The position numbers and the translations under genes were made by a program. The notes below the pieces were generated by a model. That model was not told where the DNA came from, did no database searches, and saw nothing but the letters and a program-made list of their open reading frames with translations. This document shows, in pieces, positions 1 through 5,230 of a DNA stretch of 5,230 nt. This DNA is from Rickettsiales bacterium (GTDB taxonomy: Bacteria; Pseudomonadota; Alphaproteobacteria; Rickettsiales; Anaplasmataceae): positions 1 through 5,230 of the forward strand of contig JAITFM010000132.1 of NCBI GenBank assembly GCA_031281335.1, read 5' to 3'. The stretch's first letter is position 1; each line of letters begins with the position of its first letter.

Positions 1-20
1 CTCATGTCTTTATTAATTTC

Positions 21-40
21 ACCTAGACTTCTAGGTTTTT
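21..40 (+). terminator. Possible Rho-independent terminator (short hairpin plus T run)
   Basis: ACCTAG and CTAGGT form a 6-bp stem around a 4-nt loop (ACTT), followed directly by a run of five T on the plus strand. This is the geometry of a small intrinsic terminator for a plus-strand gene lying left of the window. The stem is short and only half GC, and a competing hairpin (TAGGT-TTTT-ACCTA) uses the same bases, so function is uncertain. On the minus strand the hairpin has no T run after it, so it does not look like the terminator of mutS. Confidence 0.35.
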
Positions 41-42
41 AC

Positions 43-129
43 CTATACAAGCTGAAACGCGCTTATAAGTCGTTCAAGACAGTATAGTACGCCAATTTGC
101 AGGATTAGAGAGTGAGCAACTTCTACCAC
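43..129 (-). other. Short minus-strand reading frame, probable relic or repeat-derived (28 codons)
   Basis: From GTG at 129 to TAG at 43 the minus strand encodes 28 residues, including the stretch AHSLILQIGVLYCLERL. The frame stays open further upstream with no ATG in it. I do not recognise a protein family. The nucleotide block around it resembles intergenic sequence that I recall as repeated in Wolbachia genomes, so I read this as part of a dispersed repeat or the remnant of a gene rather than a translated gene. There is no clear ribosome binding site. Bases 130-190 hold only T-rich and A/T-rich sequence, including a 7-bp all-AT stem (TAAATTT/AAATTTA at 158-176), with nothing coding visible. 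Confidence 0.25.
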
Positions 130-192
130 GGGGCCTCTTTTGCTTTTTTTTACTTGGTAAATTTCTTAAAAATTTATTACTAAAGTAGTATC

Positions 193-278
193 CTGGATCT
201 CAGTGTCAGCTACTTGGATGACAAGAAATGGGGCTACTTAGATGATATCATCACAAAAGAACCAGCGTCAGACACTTG
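193..278. repeat. Degenerate cluster of Wolbachia-type palindromic repeat units
   Basis: Three related units follow one another. Bases 200-223 (TCAGTGTCAGCTACTTGGAT followed by GACA) are the best copy. Bases 233-247 (GCTACTTAGATGATA) match 209-223 at 13 of 15 positions. Bases 262-278 (CCAGCGTCAGACACTTG) match the first 17 bases of the best copy at 13 of 17. A perfect 12-bp palindrome, GATGATATCATC, lies at 241-252. The core at 255-269 (AAAAGAACCAGCGTC) matches, at 14 of 15 positions, the reverse complement of 1537-1551 inside mutS. The cluster ends about 12 nt before the mutS stop codon. The link to Wolbachia palindromic elements is from memory of their sequence; the internal repeats are seen directly. 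Confidence 0.5.
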
Positions 279-290
279 CCATAACCTCTC

Positions 291-2810
291 TCAAGCCTTC
301 AGTTCCTCAAACACTTCGCTTGCTCTGTCCAGTACAGAATCAGGAAAGCCGGCGAGTTTTGCTACATGTATTCCATATGATTCATCTGCAACGCCCTCAA
401 CTACTTCATGGAGAAAGATTACCTCTCCGTTCCATTCTTTTATTTTCACACAAAAGCATTTCACGTTGCTTAAGTATTTGCTTACTTTAGTTAGTTCATG
501 ATAATGAGTTGCAAAAATGGCGCGGCACTTGTTTACATTGTGAATATGTTCAATCACCGCCTGAGCAATAGATAAGCCGTCATATACCCCTGTGCCTCTG
601 CCAATTTCATCAAGTATTACCAAGGAACGATCTGTTGCCTGATTGACTATGGTTGCTGTTTCAATCATCTCTACCATGAAGGTGGAATAACCAGCTGTTA
701 TATTATCCGTTGCACCAACCCTGCTGAATATCTTGTCAATCACACCAATATGTGCACTATCTGCTGGCACAAATGACCCCATATGAGCTAAAATTGCGAT
801 GAGAGCGTTTTGCCTTAGAAAAGTGCTTTTTCCGGCCATATTAGGACCAGTGATTAGATGTATACCAGCTAAGTTGATGTTATTTGCGATGAACTTATCG
901 TTAACTTCAACCACTGGGTGTCTTCCGCTACAGATATTGAATTCTTTGCTGTTATCAATAACGGGTTTTACGTAATTATTTTGCACTGCGAGCTCTGCAA
1001 ACGCGGTTCGGATATCAAGCTTTGCCAAGGAATTTGCAGCGAGAGCAATCTTCTCAGATTCTTTAGCGATTTTACCACATAGTTCACTGAAAATTTTCAT
1101 TTCCAAGCTAATCACAGCGTCACGTGCCGTGAGAATCTTATTCTCCAGTTCTTTTAATTCATTAGTAGTGTGGCGCACGCTATTTGCTAAGCTTTGCCTG
1201 TGAATAAATATGTCCGAGGTTAATTTATGATTTGCTGACACTTCAATGTAATAACCAAGGATGTTGTTGTGCAATATTTTCAGTGCAGCAATACCAGTCA
1301 GATCGCGATAAGACTCTCGGAGTTTGGTTATCAATTTGTTGCTATTATTCAGCACATAGGATAACTCTGATAATTCTTGGTTATATTGTGGATTGATAAA
1401 TCCTCCTTCTTTTGCAGAACTTAGGTTATTGTCAAGCACAGCGTCGTTTAGAAGCTCAAACAGTTCTTTGTGATTGCCAAGGCTTTTGTGTATTATGCTA
1501 AGTTCACTCTCATCACTGCTTGTCATCTGAGCAGTAGACACTGGTTCTTTTCCCTTCGATTCTACTGTCAAGCACTGGAATGACATCTGAAGGTCAACTG
1601 CTGATTTTTCACTTAAGTGATAATTATGTAAGGTGGACAGAAACTCGGACAACTCTAACGTTTTCCCAAGACCTATTTTTAATAAGTTCATGTCCTTTGG
1701 TGAGCCACGCCCTAGCATCAACCGCGATAGAGACCTTTCAATATCTGGAATGTTAGATAATATCTCCCGTATTTTTTTGCGTGCTTCATGGCTGTTTACA
1801 AAAAATTCAACGGTGCCGATTCTCAAATTAATCGCCTTAGGACAAACAAGTGGTGATGCAAGCATTTGTTTGAGCAGGCGTCCACCAGAAGCTGTAACTG
1901 TGTGGTCAATAACTGAAATCAGTGAACCTTTCTTTTCGCCAAATTGAGTTGAAAACAACTCAAGGTTTCTCCTTGCTGAAGCATCGATAAGCATGAAACT
2001 TTGTTGCCTGTAGGGCTTTGGCAGCTCAAGCCTTGGAATGGAGCCCCTTTGCGTTACTCTAACATATTCAAGCAGCGCACCACATGCTATAATCCCCACT
2101 TTGCTGAAGTTCCCTATAACTCCAAGCTCTCTGATTTTATAAAATTCGCACAGCGTTCTGTGAGATTTGTTATACTCAAAAAAACTCTGGGCATGCTGCG
2201 TAATTGATATTTTATAATTTTTTAAAATTGACCTGATTTTTTCGTCCTCAGCTAGCTTCTCGGAAATTAATAATTCTTTTGGTGATATACGCAGCAAATC
2301 GCTATCCAGGGCTTTCAAATTCGTTAAAGTGTGAAAAAATTTTCCCGTTGATAGCTCAAGCCAGCCAATAGCATGTTCTCCATTTTGTTCAACTATGGAT
2401 GCAAGATAATTATTGCTTTTGTCCTCCAGCAGCGAGTCTTCGATAATTGTGCCTGGAGTTACAATTCGCACTACATCGCGCTTTACTATGGATTTATAGC
2501 CCCTCCTTTTTGCTTCATCAGCAGTTTCTAATTGATCGCAGATTGCAACTTTGAATCCTAAATCTATTAGTTTGTGCAGGTAAGATTCACTACTGTGTGC
2601 TGGCACTCCACACATTGGTATGTCTTGCCCGCATGAATTACCTCTCTTAGTGAGCACTATATTCAGCAGCTTTGCAGCTTTAACGGCATCATCGAAAAAC
2701 AATTCATAAAAATCTCCCAGCCTATAAAACAACAGATGATCCTTATATTGAGCTTTCAGGTTTAAATATTGCTCCATCACAGGAGTGTTTTTTTCTCTTA
2801 CAAAGTTCAT
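291..2810 (-). CDS. mutS: DNA mismatch repair protein MutS
   Basis: MutS binds mismatches and small loops in newly replicated DNA and, with ATP, recruits MutL to start repair in the cytoplasm. The 839-residue product starts with the mismatch-recognition domain, with the Phe-X-Glu motif as F34-Y35-E36 in GDFYELF. Connector, lever and clamp regions follow to about residue 620. The ATPase domain has Walker [10 protein letters not shown] at 655-663, the signature [11 protein letters not shown], Walker B ending in D734-E735 (DEIGRGT), and the FATHYHELT loop at 766-774. The ATG at 2808-2810 suits the family start, which lies just before TPVMEQY; no strong Shine-Dalgarno is visible. Two oddities stand out. 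Residues 409-430 look like an in-frame palindromic-repeat insertion. The protein also stops at [10 protein letters not shown], right after the helix-turn-helix, so it lacks the C-terminal region that in E. coli carries tetramerisation and sliding-clamp contacts. It is transcribed alone, divergently from rnd. The identification is certain. Confidence 0.98.
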   Translation of the reverse strand: MNFVREKNTPVMEQYLNLKAQYKDHLLFYRLGDFYELFFDDAVKAAKLLNIVLTKRGNSCGQDIPMCGVPAHSSESYLHKLIDLGFKVAICDQLETADEAKRRGYKSIVKRDVVRIVTPGTIIEDSLLEDKSNNYLASIVEQNGEHAIGWLELSTGKFFHTLTNLKALDSDLLRISPKELLISEKLAEDEKIRSILKNYKISITQHAQSFFEYNKSHRTLCEFYKIRELGVIGNFSKVGIIACGALLEYVRVTQRGSIPRLELPKPYRQQSFMLIDASARRNLELFSTQFGEKKGSLISVIDHTVTASGGRLLKQMLASPLVCPKAINLRIGTVEFFVNSHEARKKIREILSNIPDIERSLSRLMLGRGSPKDMNLLKIGLGKTLELSEFLSTLHNYHLSEKSAVDLQMSFQCLTVESKGKEPVSTAQMTSSDESELSIIHKSLGNHKELFELLNDAVLDNNLSSAKEGGFINPQYNQELSELSYVLNNSNKLITKLRESYRDLTGIAALKILHNNILGYYIEVSANHKLTSDIFIHRQSLANSVRHTTNELKELENKILTARDAVISLEMKIFSELCGKIAKESEKIALAANSLAKLDIRTAFAELAVQNNYVKPVIDNSKEFNICSGRHPVVEVNDKFIANNINLAGIHLITGPNMAGKSTFLRQNALIAILAHMGSFVPADSAHIGVIDKIFSRVGATDNITAGYSTFMVEMIETATIVNQATDRSLVILDEIGRGTGVYDGLSIAQAVIEHIHNVNKCRAIFATHYHELTKVSKYLSNVKCFCVKIKEWNGEVIFLHEVVEGVADESYGIHVAKLAGFPDSVLDRASEVFEELKA
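1521..1585. repeat. In-frame palindromic repeat element inside mutS (WPE-like)
   Basis: The segment is bounded by TGTCAT (1521-1526) and ATGACA (1580-1585), which are exact inverted repeats. An inner inverted pair, CAGTAGA (1532-1538) and TCTACTG (1561-1567), is also exact. Both ends resemble the dispersed Wolbachia motif TGTCATCC.AGT...GACACTGG and its partner TCAAGCACTGG.ATGACA. Read on the mutS strand it encodes residues 409-430 (from MSFQC to AQMT), which fall in the poorly conserved lever region before SIIHKSLG, where E. coli MutS has no matching sequence. The surrounding frame is intact, so the element is tolerated as extra peptide. Protein-coding palindromic elements are known in Rickettsia and Wolbachia; assigning this copy to that class is an inference. 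Confidence 0.6.
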
Positions 2811-2986
2811 AATGTTTTCTTATATGTTGATAGCTTAAGCTTTATCGTATGGATAACATAAAACCTAAATAGAAACCTACACAAAAGCAAGATAGCTCGT
2901 TTCTTTAAAAACTGTACATGTGTAATGGATCTTTTGCAGCCTCTTCTATAAGCTATATCAGCCATGCTAAAATTATATGGAATTTT

Positions 2987-3002
2987 GACTTTTTGAAAAG
3001 TC
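2987..3002. promoter_or_regulatory. Perfect dyad GACTTTT-TG-AAAAGTC, possible operator
   Basis: Two exact 7-bp arms are separated by 2 bp. Allowing one mismatch, the symmetry extends to 11-bp arms (2983-3006). The 2-bp spacing suits binding by a dimeric protein better than an RNA hairpin. It lies between the divergent mutS and rnd genes, about 115 bp upstream of the rnd start codon. No regulator can be named from the sequence. Confidence 0.3.
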
Positions 3003-3033
3003 TAAACTGCTATTTGTGAAAGGTATGTATTCC

Positions 3034-3052
3034 TGCATAAATTGGTTATGCA
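3034..3052. promoter_or_regulatory. Hairpin/dyad TGCATAA-ATTGG-TTATGCA upstream of the rnd promoter
   Basis: Exact 7-bp arms flank a 5-nt loop. The dyad sits 13 bp upstream of the proposed rnd -35 hexamer, a position where a regulator could act. Its right arm shares bases 3049-3052 with the outer 11-bp inverted repeat, so the two pairings cannot form together. A function is inferred only from symmetry and position. Confidence 0.3.
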
Positions 3053-3065
3053 AAAGATCTATTAA

Positions 3066-3093
3066 TTGCAAAATTTAATATAAGTGTTAAAAT
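3066..3093 (+). promoter_or_regulatory. Candidate sigma-70 promoter for rnd with extended -10
   Basis: TTGCAA (3066-3071, 4 of 6 to consensus), a 16-nt spacer, and TAAAAT (3088-3093, 5 of 6) make a plausible housekeeping promoter. TG at 3085-3086 followed by one base gives an extended -10. The predicted start near 3100 leaves a leader of about 16 nt before the rnd ATG at 3116, with only a weak GAG (3103-3105) as ribosome binding site. Confidence 0.5.
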
Positions 3094-3115
3094 ATGGCTA
3101 CTGAGTAAAAAATAT

Positions 3116-4315
3116 ATGCTAATTAGTACAACGTCGGATCTGGGAGACATATGTGAGGAGTTGACGGCAAAAAAGCCAAAATTTATAGCAGTTGACACGG
3201 AGTTTCTTAGAAACAATTTAACCTATTATCCAAAATTGTCGTTAATTCAAATTTCTTACGGAAGTAAGAGTTTTGTTGTAGATGCACTAGTGCCAGAAAT
3301 TGATTTATCACTTATTAAGAAAATAATGCTAAATCGCGAGATAATTAAGGTGTTTCATAGCTGTCGGCAGGACATAGAATCTTTATTCACCGTATTCAAA
3401 TGCATTCCCACTCCTATTTTTGATACCCAAGTTGCTGCTATGTTTTGTCATTACTATCATGACTTCATTGGTTACTCAAAAGTAGTGGAGCAATATCAAG
3501 GGGTGGTATTAGATAAAATTAAAGCTAAAAATTCAGACTGGTTAAAGCGTCCACTTTCTGAAGACCAATTAGACTATGCAATAAGCGATGTGGTGCATCT
3601 ATATGACCTACACCAGATATTGCACAATAAACTTGAAGAAAAGAGTAGAATAGGCTGGTTTCAGGAGGAGATGGAAGCAGTGGTTGATATAAATAAGTAT
3701 TTGCGTAGTCCAAAAGACACATGTAGAAGGATTAAATTTAATTACGAAGCAAATCCAAGATTGATATTAACTGTTAAAGCGGTTAGTGAGTGGCAAGAGA
3801 CCTTAGCACAGCGCTATAATGTGAATCGTAATAAAGTAATTAATAATGCTATAATAGCTGGCTTTATTGAAAAAAACGTGGAGCGTGTTGACGAGATTTT
3901 AGAAGATCTCAGAAAGAACACGAAAAATATAAAAGAGGAAGACCTATTAGAATTTATAGATATTTTCAATGAGAATGAGAAAGACTTTATGCAGCAAGAT
4001 TATACTCCGTTAAGCAGTTATGATAGATCTGTGCTTGATATACTCTCGATTGTTCTAGAGAGCGAATGTAAGGAAAACAGCATATCAAGAAAATTGGTTT
4101 CGTCAAAAGATGAATTGGCTGGGTCAATATCTGGGCAGACAGACAAACTATTTAAAGGGTGGAGGTATGACTTTTTTGGCAGGTCAATTGAGTCATTTTT
4201 AAACGTAGGCTCAAGGTTTGAAATTTCATTAGTGAAATCCACAAATAATACAACCAAGATTCGAAGTAATTTGGTAAGGGCAAATTGTAAGTTGAAATCA
4301 ACTGCTGAGGTTTAA
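3116..4315 (+). CDS. rnd: Ribonuclease D (DEDDy 3'-5' exoribonuclease)
   Basis: RNase D trims the 3' ends of tRNA precursors and other small structured RNAs, using two metal ions in the cytoplasm. The product has 399 residues, slightly longer than E. coli RNase D (about 375). The DEDDy exonuclease motifs are all present: Exo I AVDTEF (D27, E29), Exo II VFHSCRQDIESL (D86), and Exo III YAISDVVHLYDL (Y154, D158). An HRDC nucleic-acid-binding domain follows from about residue 212 to 290, including SEWQETLAQRYNVNRNKVI. The remaining tail is more variable and poorly conserved. The ATG at 3116 is the only ATG in frame close to the family start (a short lead-in, then FIAVDTEF). The gene is divergent from mutS and convergent with coaE, overlapping the coaE 3' end by 18 nt, so it is probably monocistronic. 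I see no missing catalytic residue and no frameshift. Confidence 0.96.
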   Translation: MLISTTSDLGDICEELTAKKPKFIAVDTEFLRNNLTYYPKLSLIQISYGSKSFVVDALVPEIDLSLIKKIMLNREIIKVFHSCRQDIESLFTVFKCIPTPIFDTQVAAMFCHYYHDFIGYSKVVEQYQGVVLDKIKAKNSDWLKRPLSEDQLDYAISDVVHLYDLHQILHNKLEEKSRIGWFQEEMEAVVDINKYLRSPKDTCRRIKFNYEANPRLILTVKAVSEWQETLAQRYNVNRNKVINNAIIAGFIEKNVERVDEILEDLRKNTKNIKEEDLLEFIDIFNENEKDFMQQDYTPLSSYDRSVLDILSIVLESECKENSISRKLVSSKDELAGSISGQTDKLFKGWRYDFFGRSIESFLNVGSRFEISLVKSTNNTTKIRSNLVRANCKLKSTAEV

Positions 4316-4885
4316 CGAATCTACTATATCTTTTATTTGAGAAAGGACGTGTTCTTTACTTGCACTGTTGTCGATGGTAAAGCCACTCATCTGCCTTTTT
4401 TCTGCAATGGGTAGCTGGATATTGGAAATTAGATCCAGTTTTTCTTTATCTATATTACGTTCATTGAGTCTTTGAGCTTGCACAGCACTATCTGCATGGA
4501 CGAAAACGATAAAGTCGCAATATAAACGAAATCTCGTTTCCAGCAGGAGTGGAATGTCTAGAACTAGAAGTTTTCTATCGGTCTTTTTTTCCTGAGCAAT
4601 AAAAATTTCTAGCTCACTTCGCACAGCGGAGTGAACTAAAGATTGAAACTGCTTCCAATTTTCATCATGGACTAAGAAATATTTAAACAATACCTCCTTG
4701 TCTATTTCACCATTTACTACTACTCCGGGAAAATTTTCTCTTGCGTAACTCAGTATGTTCTTATCTACTTTATAAAGCTGATGTACAACAGAATCAGCGT
4801 CAAACACAGCAGCACCAAACTCTTTAAAACAATTGGCTACAAAGCTCTTTCCTACTCCAATTCCACCTGCTAAACCTATAATCAT
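4298..4885 (-). CDS. coaE: Dephospho-CoA kinase
   Basis: CoaE phosphorylates the 3'-hydroxyl of the ribose in dephospho-CoA with ATP, the last step of coenzyme A synthesis, in the cytoplasm. From the ATG at 4885 the protein has 195 residues, close to the usual 200. The P-loop is GGIGVGKS (7-14), with DAD (29-31) holding the conserved substrate-binding aspartate, then LDIPLLLET in the core and QAQRLNERN before the lid. QLPIAEKRQM...IDNSAS matches the conserved C-terminal signature. The frame is also open to an ATG at 4898-4900, adding MCFLL. I prefer 4885 because family members begin MIIGL and because the candidate promoter places transcription start only a few bases before 4900. Neither start has a clear Shine-Dalgarno. 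The 3' end overlaps rnd tail to tail; no convincing terminator is visible there. The identification is very secure and the start less so. Confidence 0.95.
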   Translation of the reverse strand: MIIGLAGGIGVGKSFVANCFKEFGAAVFDADSVVHQLYKVDKNILSYARENFPGVVVNGEIDKEVLFKYFLVHDENWKQFQSLVHSAVRSELEIFIAQEKKTDRKLLVLDIPLLLETRFRLYCDFIVFVHADSAVQAQRLNERNIDKEKLDLISNIQLPIAEKRQMSGFTIDNSASKEHVLSQIKDIVDSLNLSS

Positions 4886-4910
4886 AAGCAAAAAACACAT
4901 AACTACATCT

Positions 4911-4939
4911 ATAGTAACTGCTCTTTGTTTACATGTCTA
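4911..4939 (-). promoter_or_regulatory. Candidate sigma-70 promoter for coaE
   Basis: On the minus strand TAGACA (4934-4939, 5 of 6 to consensus) is followed by a 17-nt spacer and TACTAT (4911-4916, 4 of 6). Transcription would begin at about 4904. That leaves a leader of around 19 nt for the start at 4885 but only about 4 nt for the start at 4900, which favours 4885. The gap of 142 nt between coaE and the next gene is divergent, so this promoter would serve coaE alone. Confidence 0.4.
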
Positions 4940-5027
4940 CTTAAAACCCAATTTTGGCTGTGGAGGCTCTGACGATGTCAAGAGAAAATAAACAGCTATT
5001 ATTTTTTTAGTAATTAAGTAAAATAGA

Positions 5028-5230
5028 GTGAAAGATTATGAGGAAGCTTTGAAAAATAAGATAAAAAAAATAATGATTTCAGGGAAGGAGGTGTGGCCAA
5101 TTATCGAGGGCGGCAAAGGCATTGCGATTAGTGATGGAAGATCAAGTGGAGCATTTGCTGCAGCAGATGCTGTGGGTACATTTTCTGGTGCAAATGCTAA
5201 GCTTATTGATGATGACGGCGAGTCAGTATC
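5028..5230 (+). CDS. NAD(P)H-dependent flavin oxidoreductase / nitronate monooxygenase-like protein, 5' part (cut by window end)
   Basis: Only the first 67 codons are inside the window. The sequence KEVWPIIEGGKGIAISDG followed by SSGAFAAADAVGTFSGANA matches, from memory, the N-terminus of FMN-binding TIM-barrel enzymes annotated as nitronate monooxygenase or 2-nitropropane dioxygenase-like, which are common in alphaproteobacteria. Members oxidise nitronates or act as flavin reductases; the true substrate here cannot be told. GTG at 5028 is the first possible start after an in-frame TAA at 5019. Alternatives are TTG at 5049, with GAGGA at 5040-5044 four bases before it, and ATG at 5073. I use 5028 to show the full open frame; the start is unsettled. 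A TAAAAT at 5019-5024 could be a -10 element, but no good -35 pairs with it, and it would fit only the later starts. Confidence 0.75.
   Translation, partial: MKDYEEALKNKIKKIMISGKEVWPIIEGGKGIAISDGRSSGAFAAADAVGTFSGANAKLIDDDGESV

Larger units (their letters stand above)
2928..3059. repeat. 11-bp inverted repeat pair bounding a 132-bp segment
   Basis: GATCTTTTGCA at 2928-2938 and TGCAAAAGATC at 3049-3059 are perfect reverse complements, 110 bp apart, and similarity stops abruptly inside them. They enclose two further dyads. No flanking target duplication is visible, so a miniature transposable element is possible but not shown. A regulatory cruciform or a chance match in AT-rich DNA are the alternatives. 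Confidence 0.45.
2811..3115. other. Divergent intergenic region between mutS and rnd
   Basis: This 305-nt gap separates two divergently transcribed genes and must hold the promoters of both. I see no tRNA-like fold and no credible small gene. For rnd there is a good promoter at 3066-3093. For mutS no hexamer pair is convincing; the nearest is TTGTGT, 18 nt, then TATGTT on the minus strand, and it is weak. The region also contains a 10-bp palindrome AGCTTAAGCT at 2832-2841 and the inverted repeats listed separately (outer arms 2928-2938 and 3049-3059; inner dyads 2987-3002 and 3034-3052). Confidence 0.6.

Noticed and set aside
158..176. TAAATTT-CTTAA-AAATTTA hairpin as a terminator for mutS
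   Set aside because: The stem is entirely A/T and no T run follows on the minus strand, so it is unlikely to terminate transcription.
214..501. Plus-strand frames of 95 and 82 codons overlapping the mutS 3' end
   Set aside because: They lie mainly antisense to the conserved end of mutS, have no recognisable domain, and begin inside the repeat cluster.
1633..2207. Plus-strand frames of 104 and 68 codons within mutS
   Set aside because: Antisense to well-conserved mutS coding sequence, with no ribosome binding site or family resemblance.
2811..3115. tRNA, CRISPR array or small protein gene in the mutS-rnd gap
   Set aside because: No cloverleaf signature, no regularly spaced repeats and no frame with a start and plausible composition were found.
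3525..4257. Minus-strand frames of 65 and 79 codons within rnd
   Set aside because: Shadows of the rnd gene; the sense-strand protein carries all catalytic motifs and the HRDC domain.
4338..4360. AAAGGAC...GTTCTTT hairpin after the rnd stop as a terminator
   Set aside because: The stem has a wobble pair and almost no loop, no T run follows, and it lies in coaE coding sequence.
4976..4981. Perfect TTGACA on the minus strand upstream of coaE
   Set aside because: No -10-like hexamer lies 16-18 nt downstream of it; the pair at 4911-4939 fits better.

Overview
This AT-rich window most likely comes from an alphaproteobacterial endosymbiont of the Rickettsiales, and most probably Wolbachia. The reasons are the protein flavour of all four recognisable genes, the low coding density between them, and short dispersed palindromic sequences of the TGTCAT...CAGTG...ATGACA type, which I associate with Wolbachia. 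One such sequence sits in frame inside mutS. The genus call is an inference from memory of the family, not from a search.

Layout, left to right. Bases 1-290 carry no convincing gene. They hold a small terminator-like hairpin, an intergenic block with a 28-codon relic-like reading frame on the minus strand, and a degenerate cluster of palindromic-element copies ending close to the mutS stop. Bases 291-2810 (minus) are mutS, complete for the catalytic core but without the usual C-terminal tail. Bases 2811-3115 are a divergent intergenic region with an 11-bp inverted-repeat pair, two inner dyads and a good candidate promoter for the plus-strand gene. Bases 3116-4315 (plus) are rnd, ribonuclease D. 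Bases 4298-4885 (minus; the frame is open to 4900) are coaE, dephospho-CoA kinase, overlapping rnd tail to tail by 18 nt. Bases 4886-5027 are a second divergent intergenic region with a candidate coaE promoter. From 5028 to the right edge runs the start of a plus-strand flavin-dependent nitronate monooxygenase-like gene, cut by the window end.

The genes are housekeeping functions (mismatch repair, RNA 3'-end processing, the last step of coenzyme A synthesis, a flavin oxidoreductase). They alternate in strand (minus, plus, minus, plus), so each is probably its own transcription unit and there is no operon here. I found no evidence of a new multi-gene system. The items most worth checking are the in-frame palindromic element in mutS, the short MutS C-terminus next to related repeats, and the nested inverted repeats between mutS and rnd.
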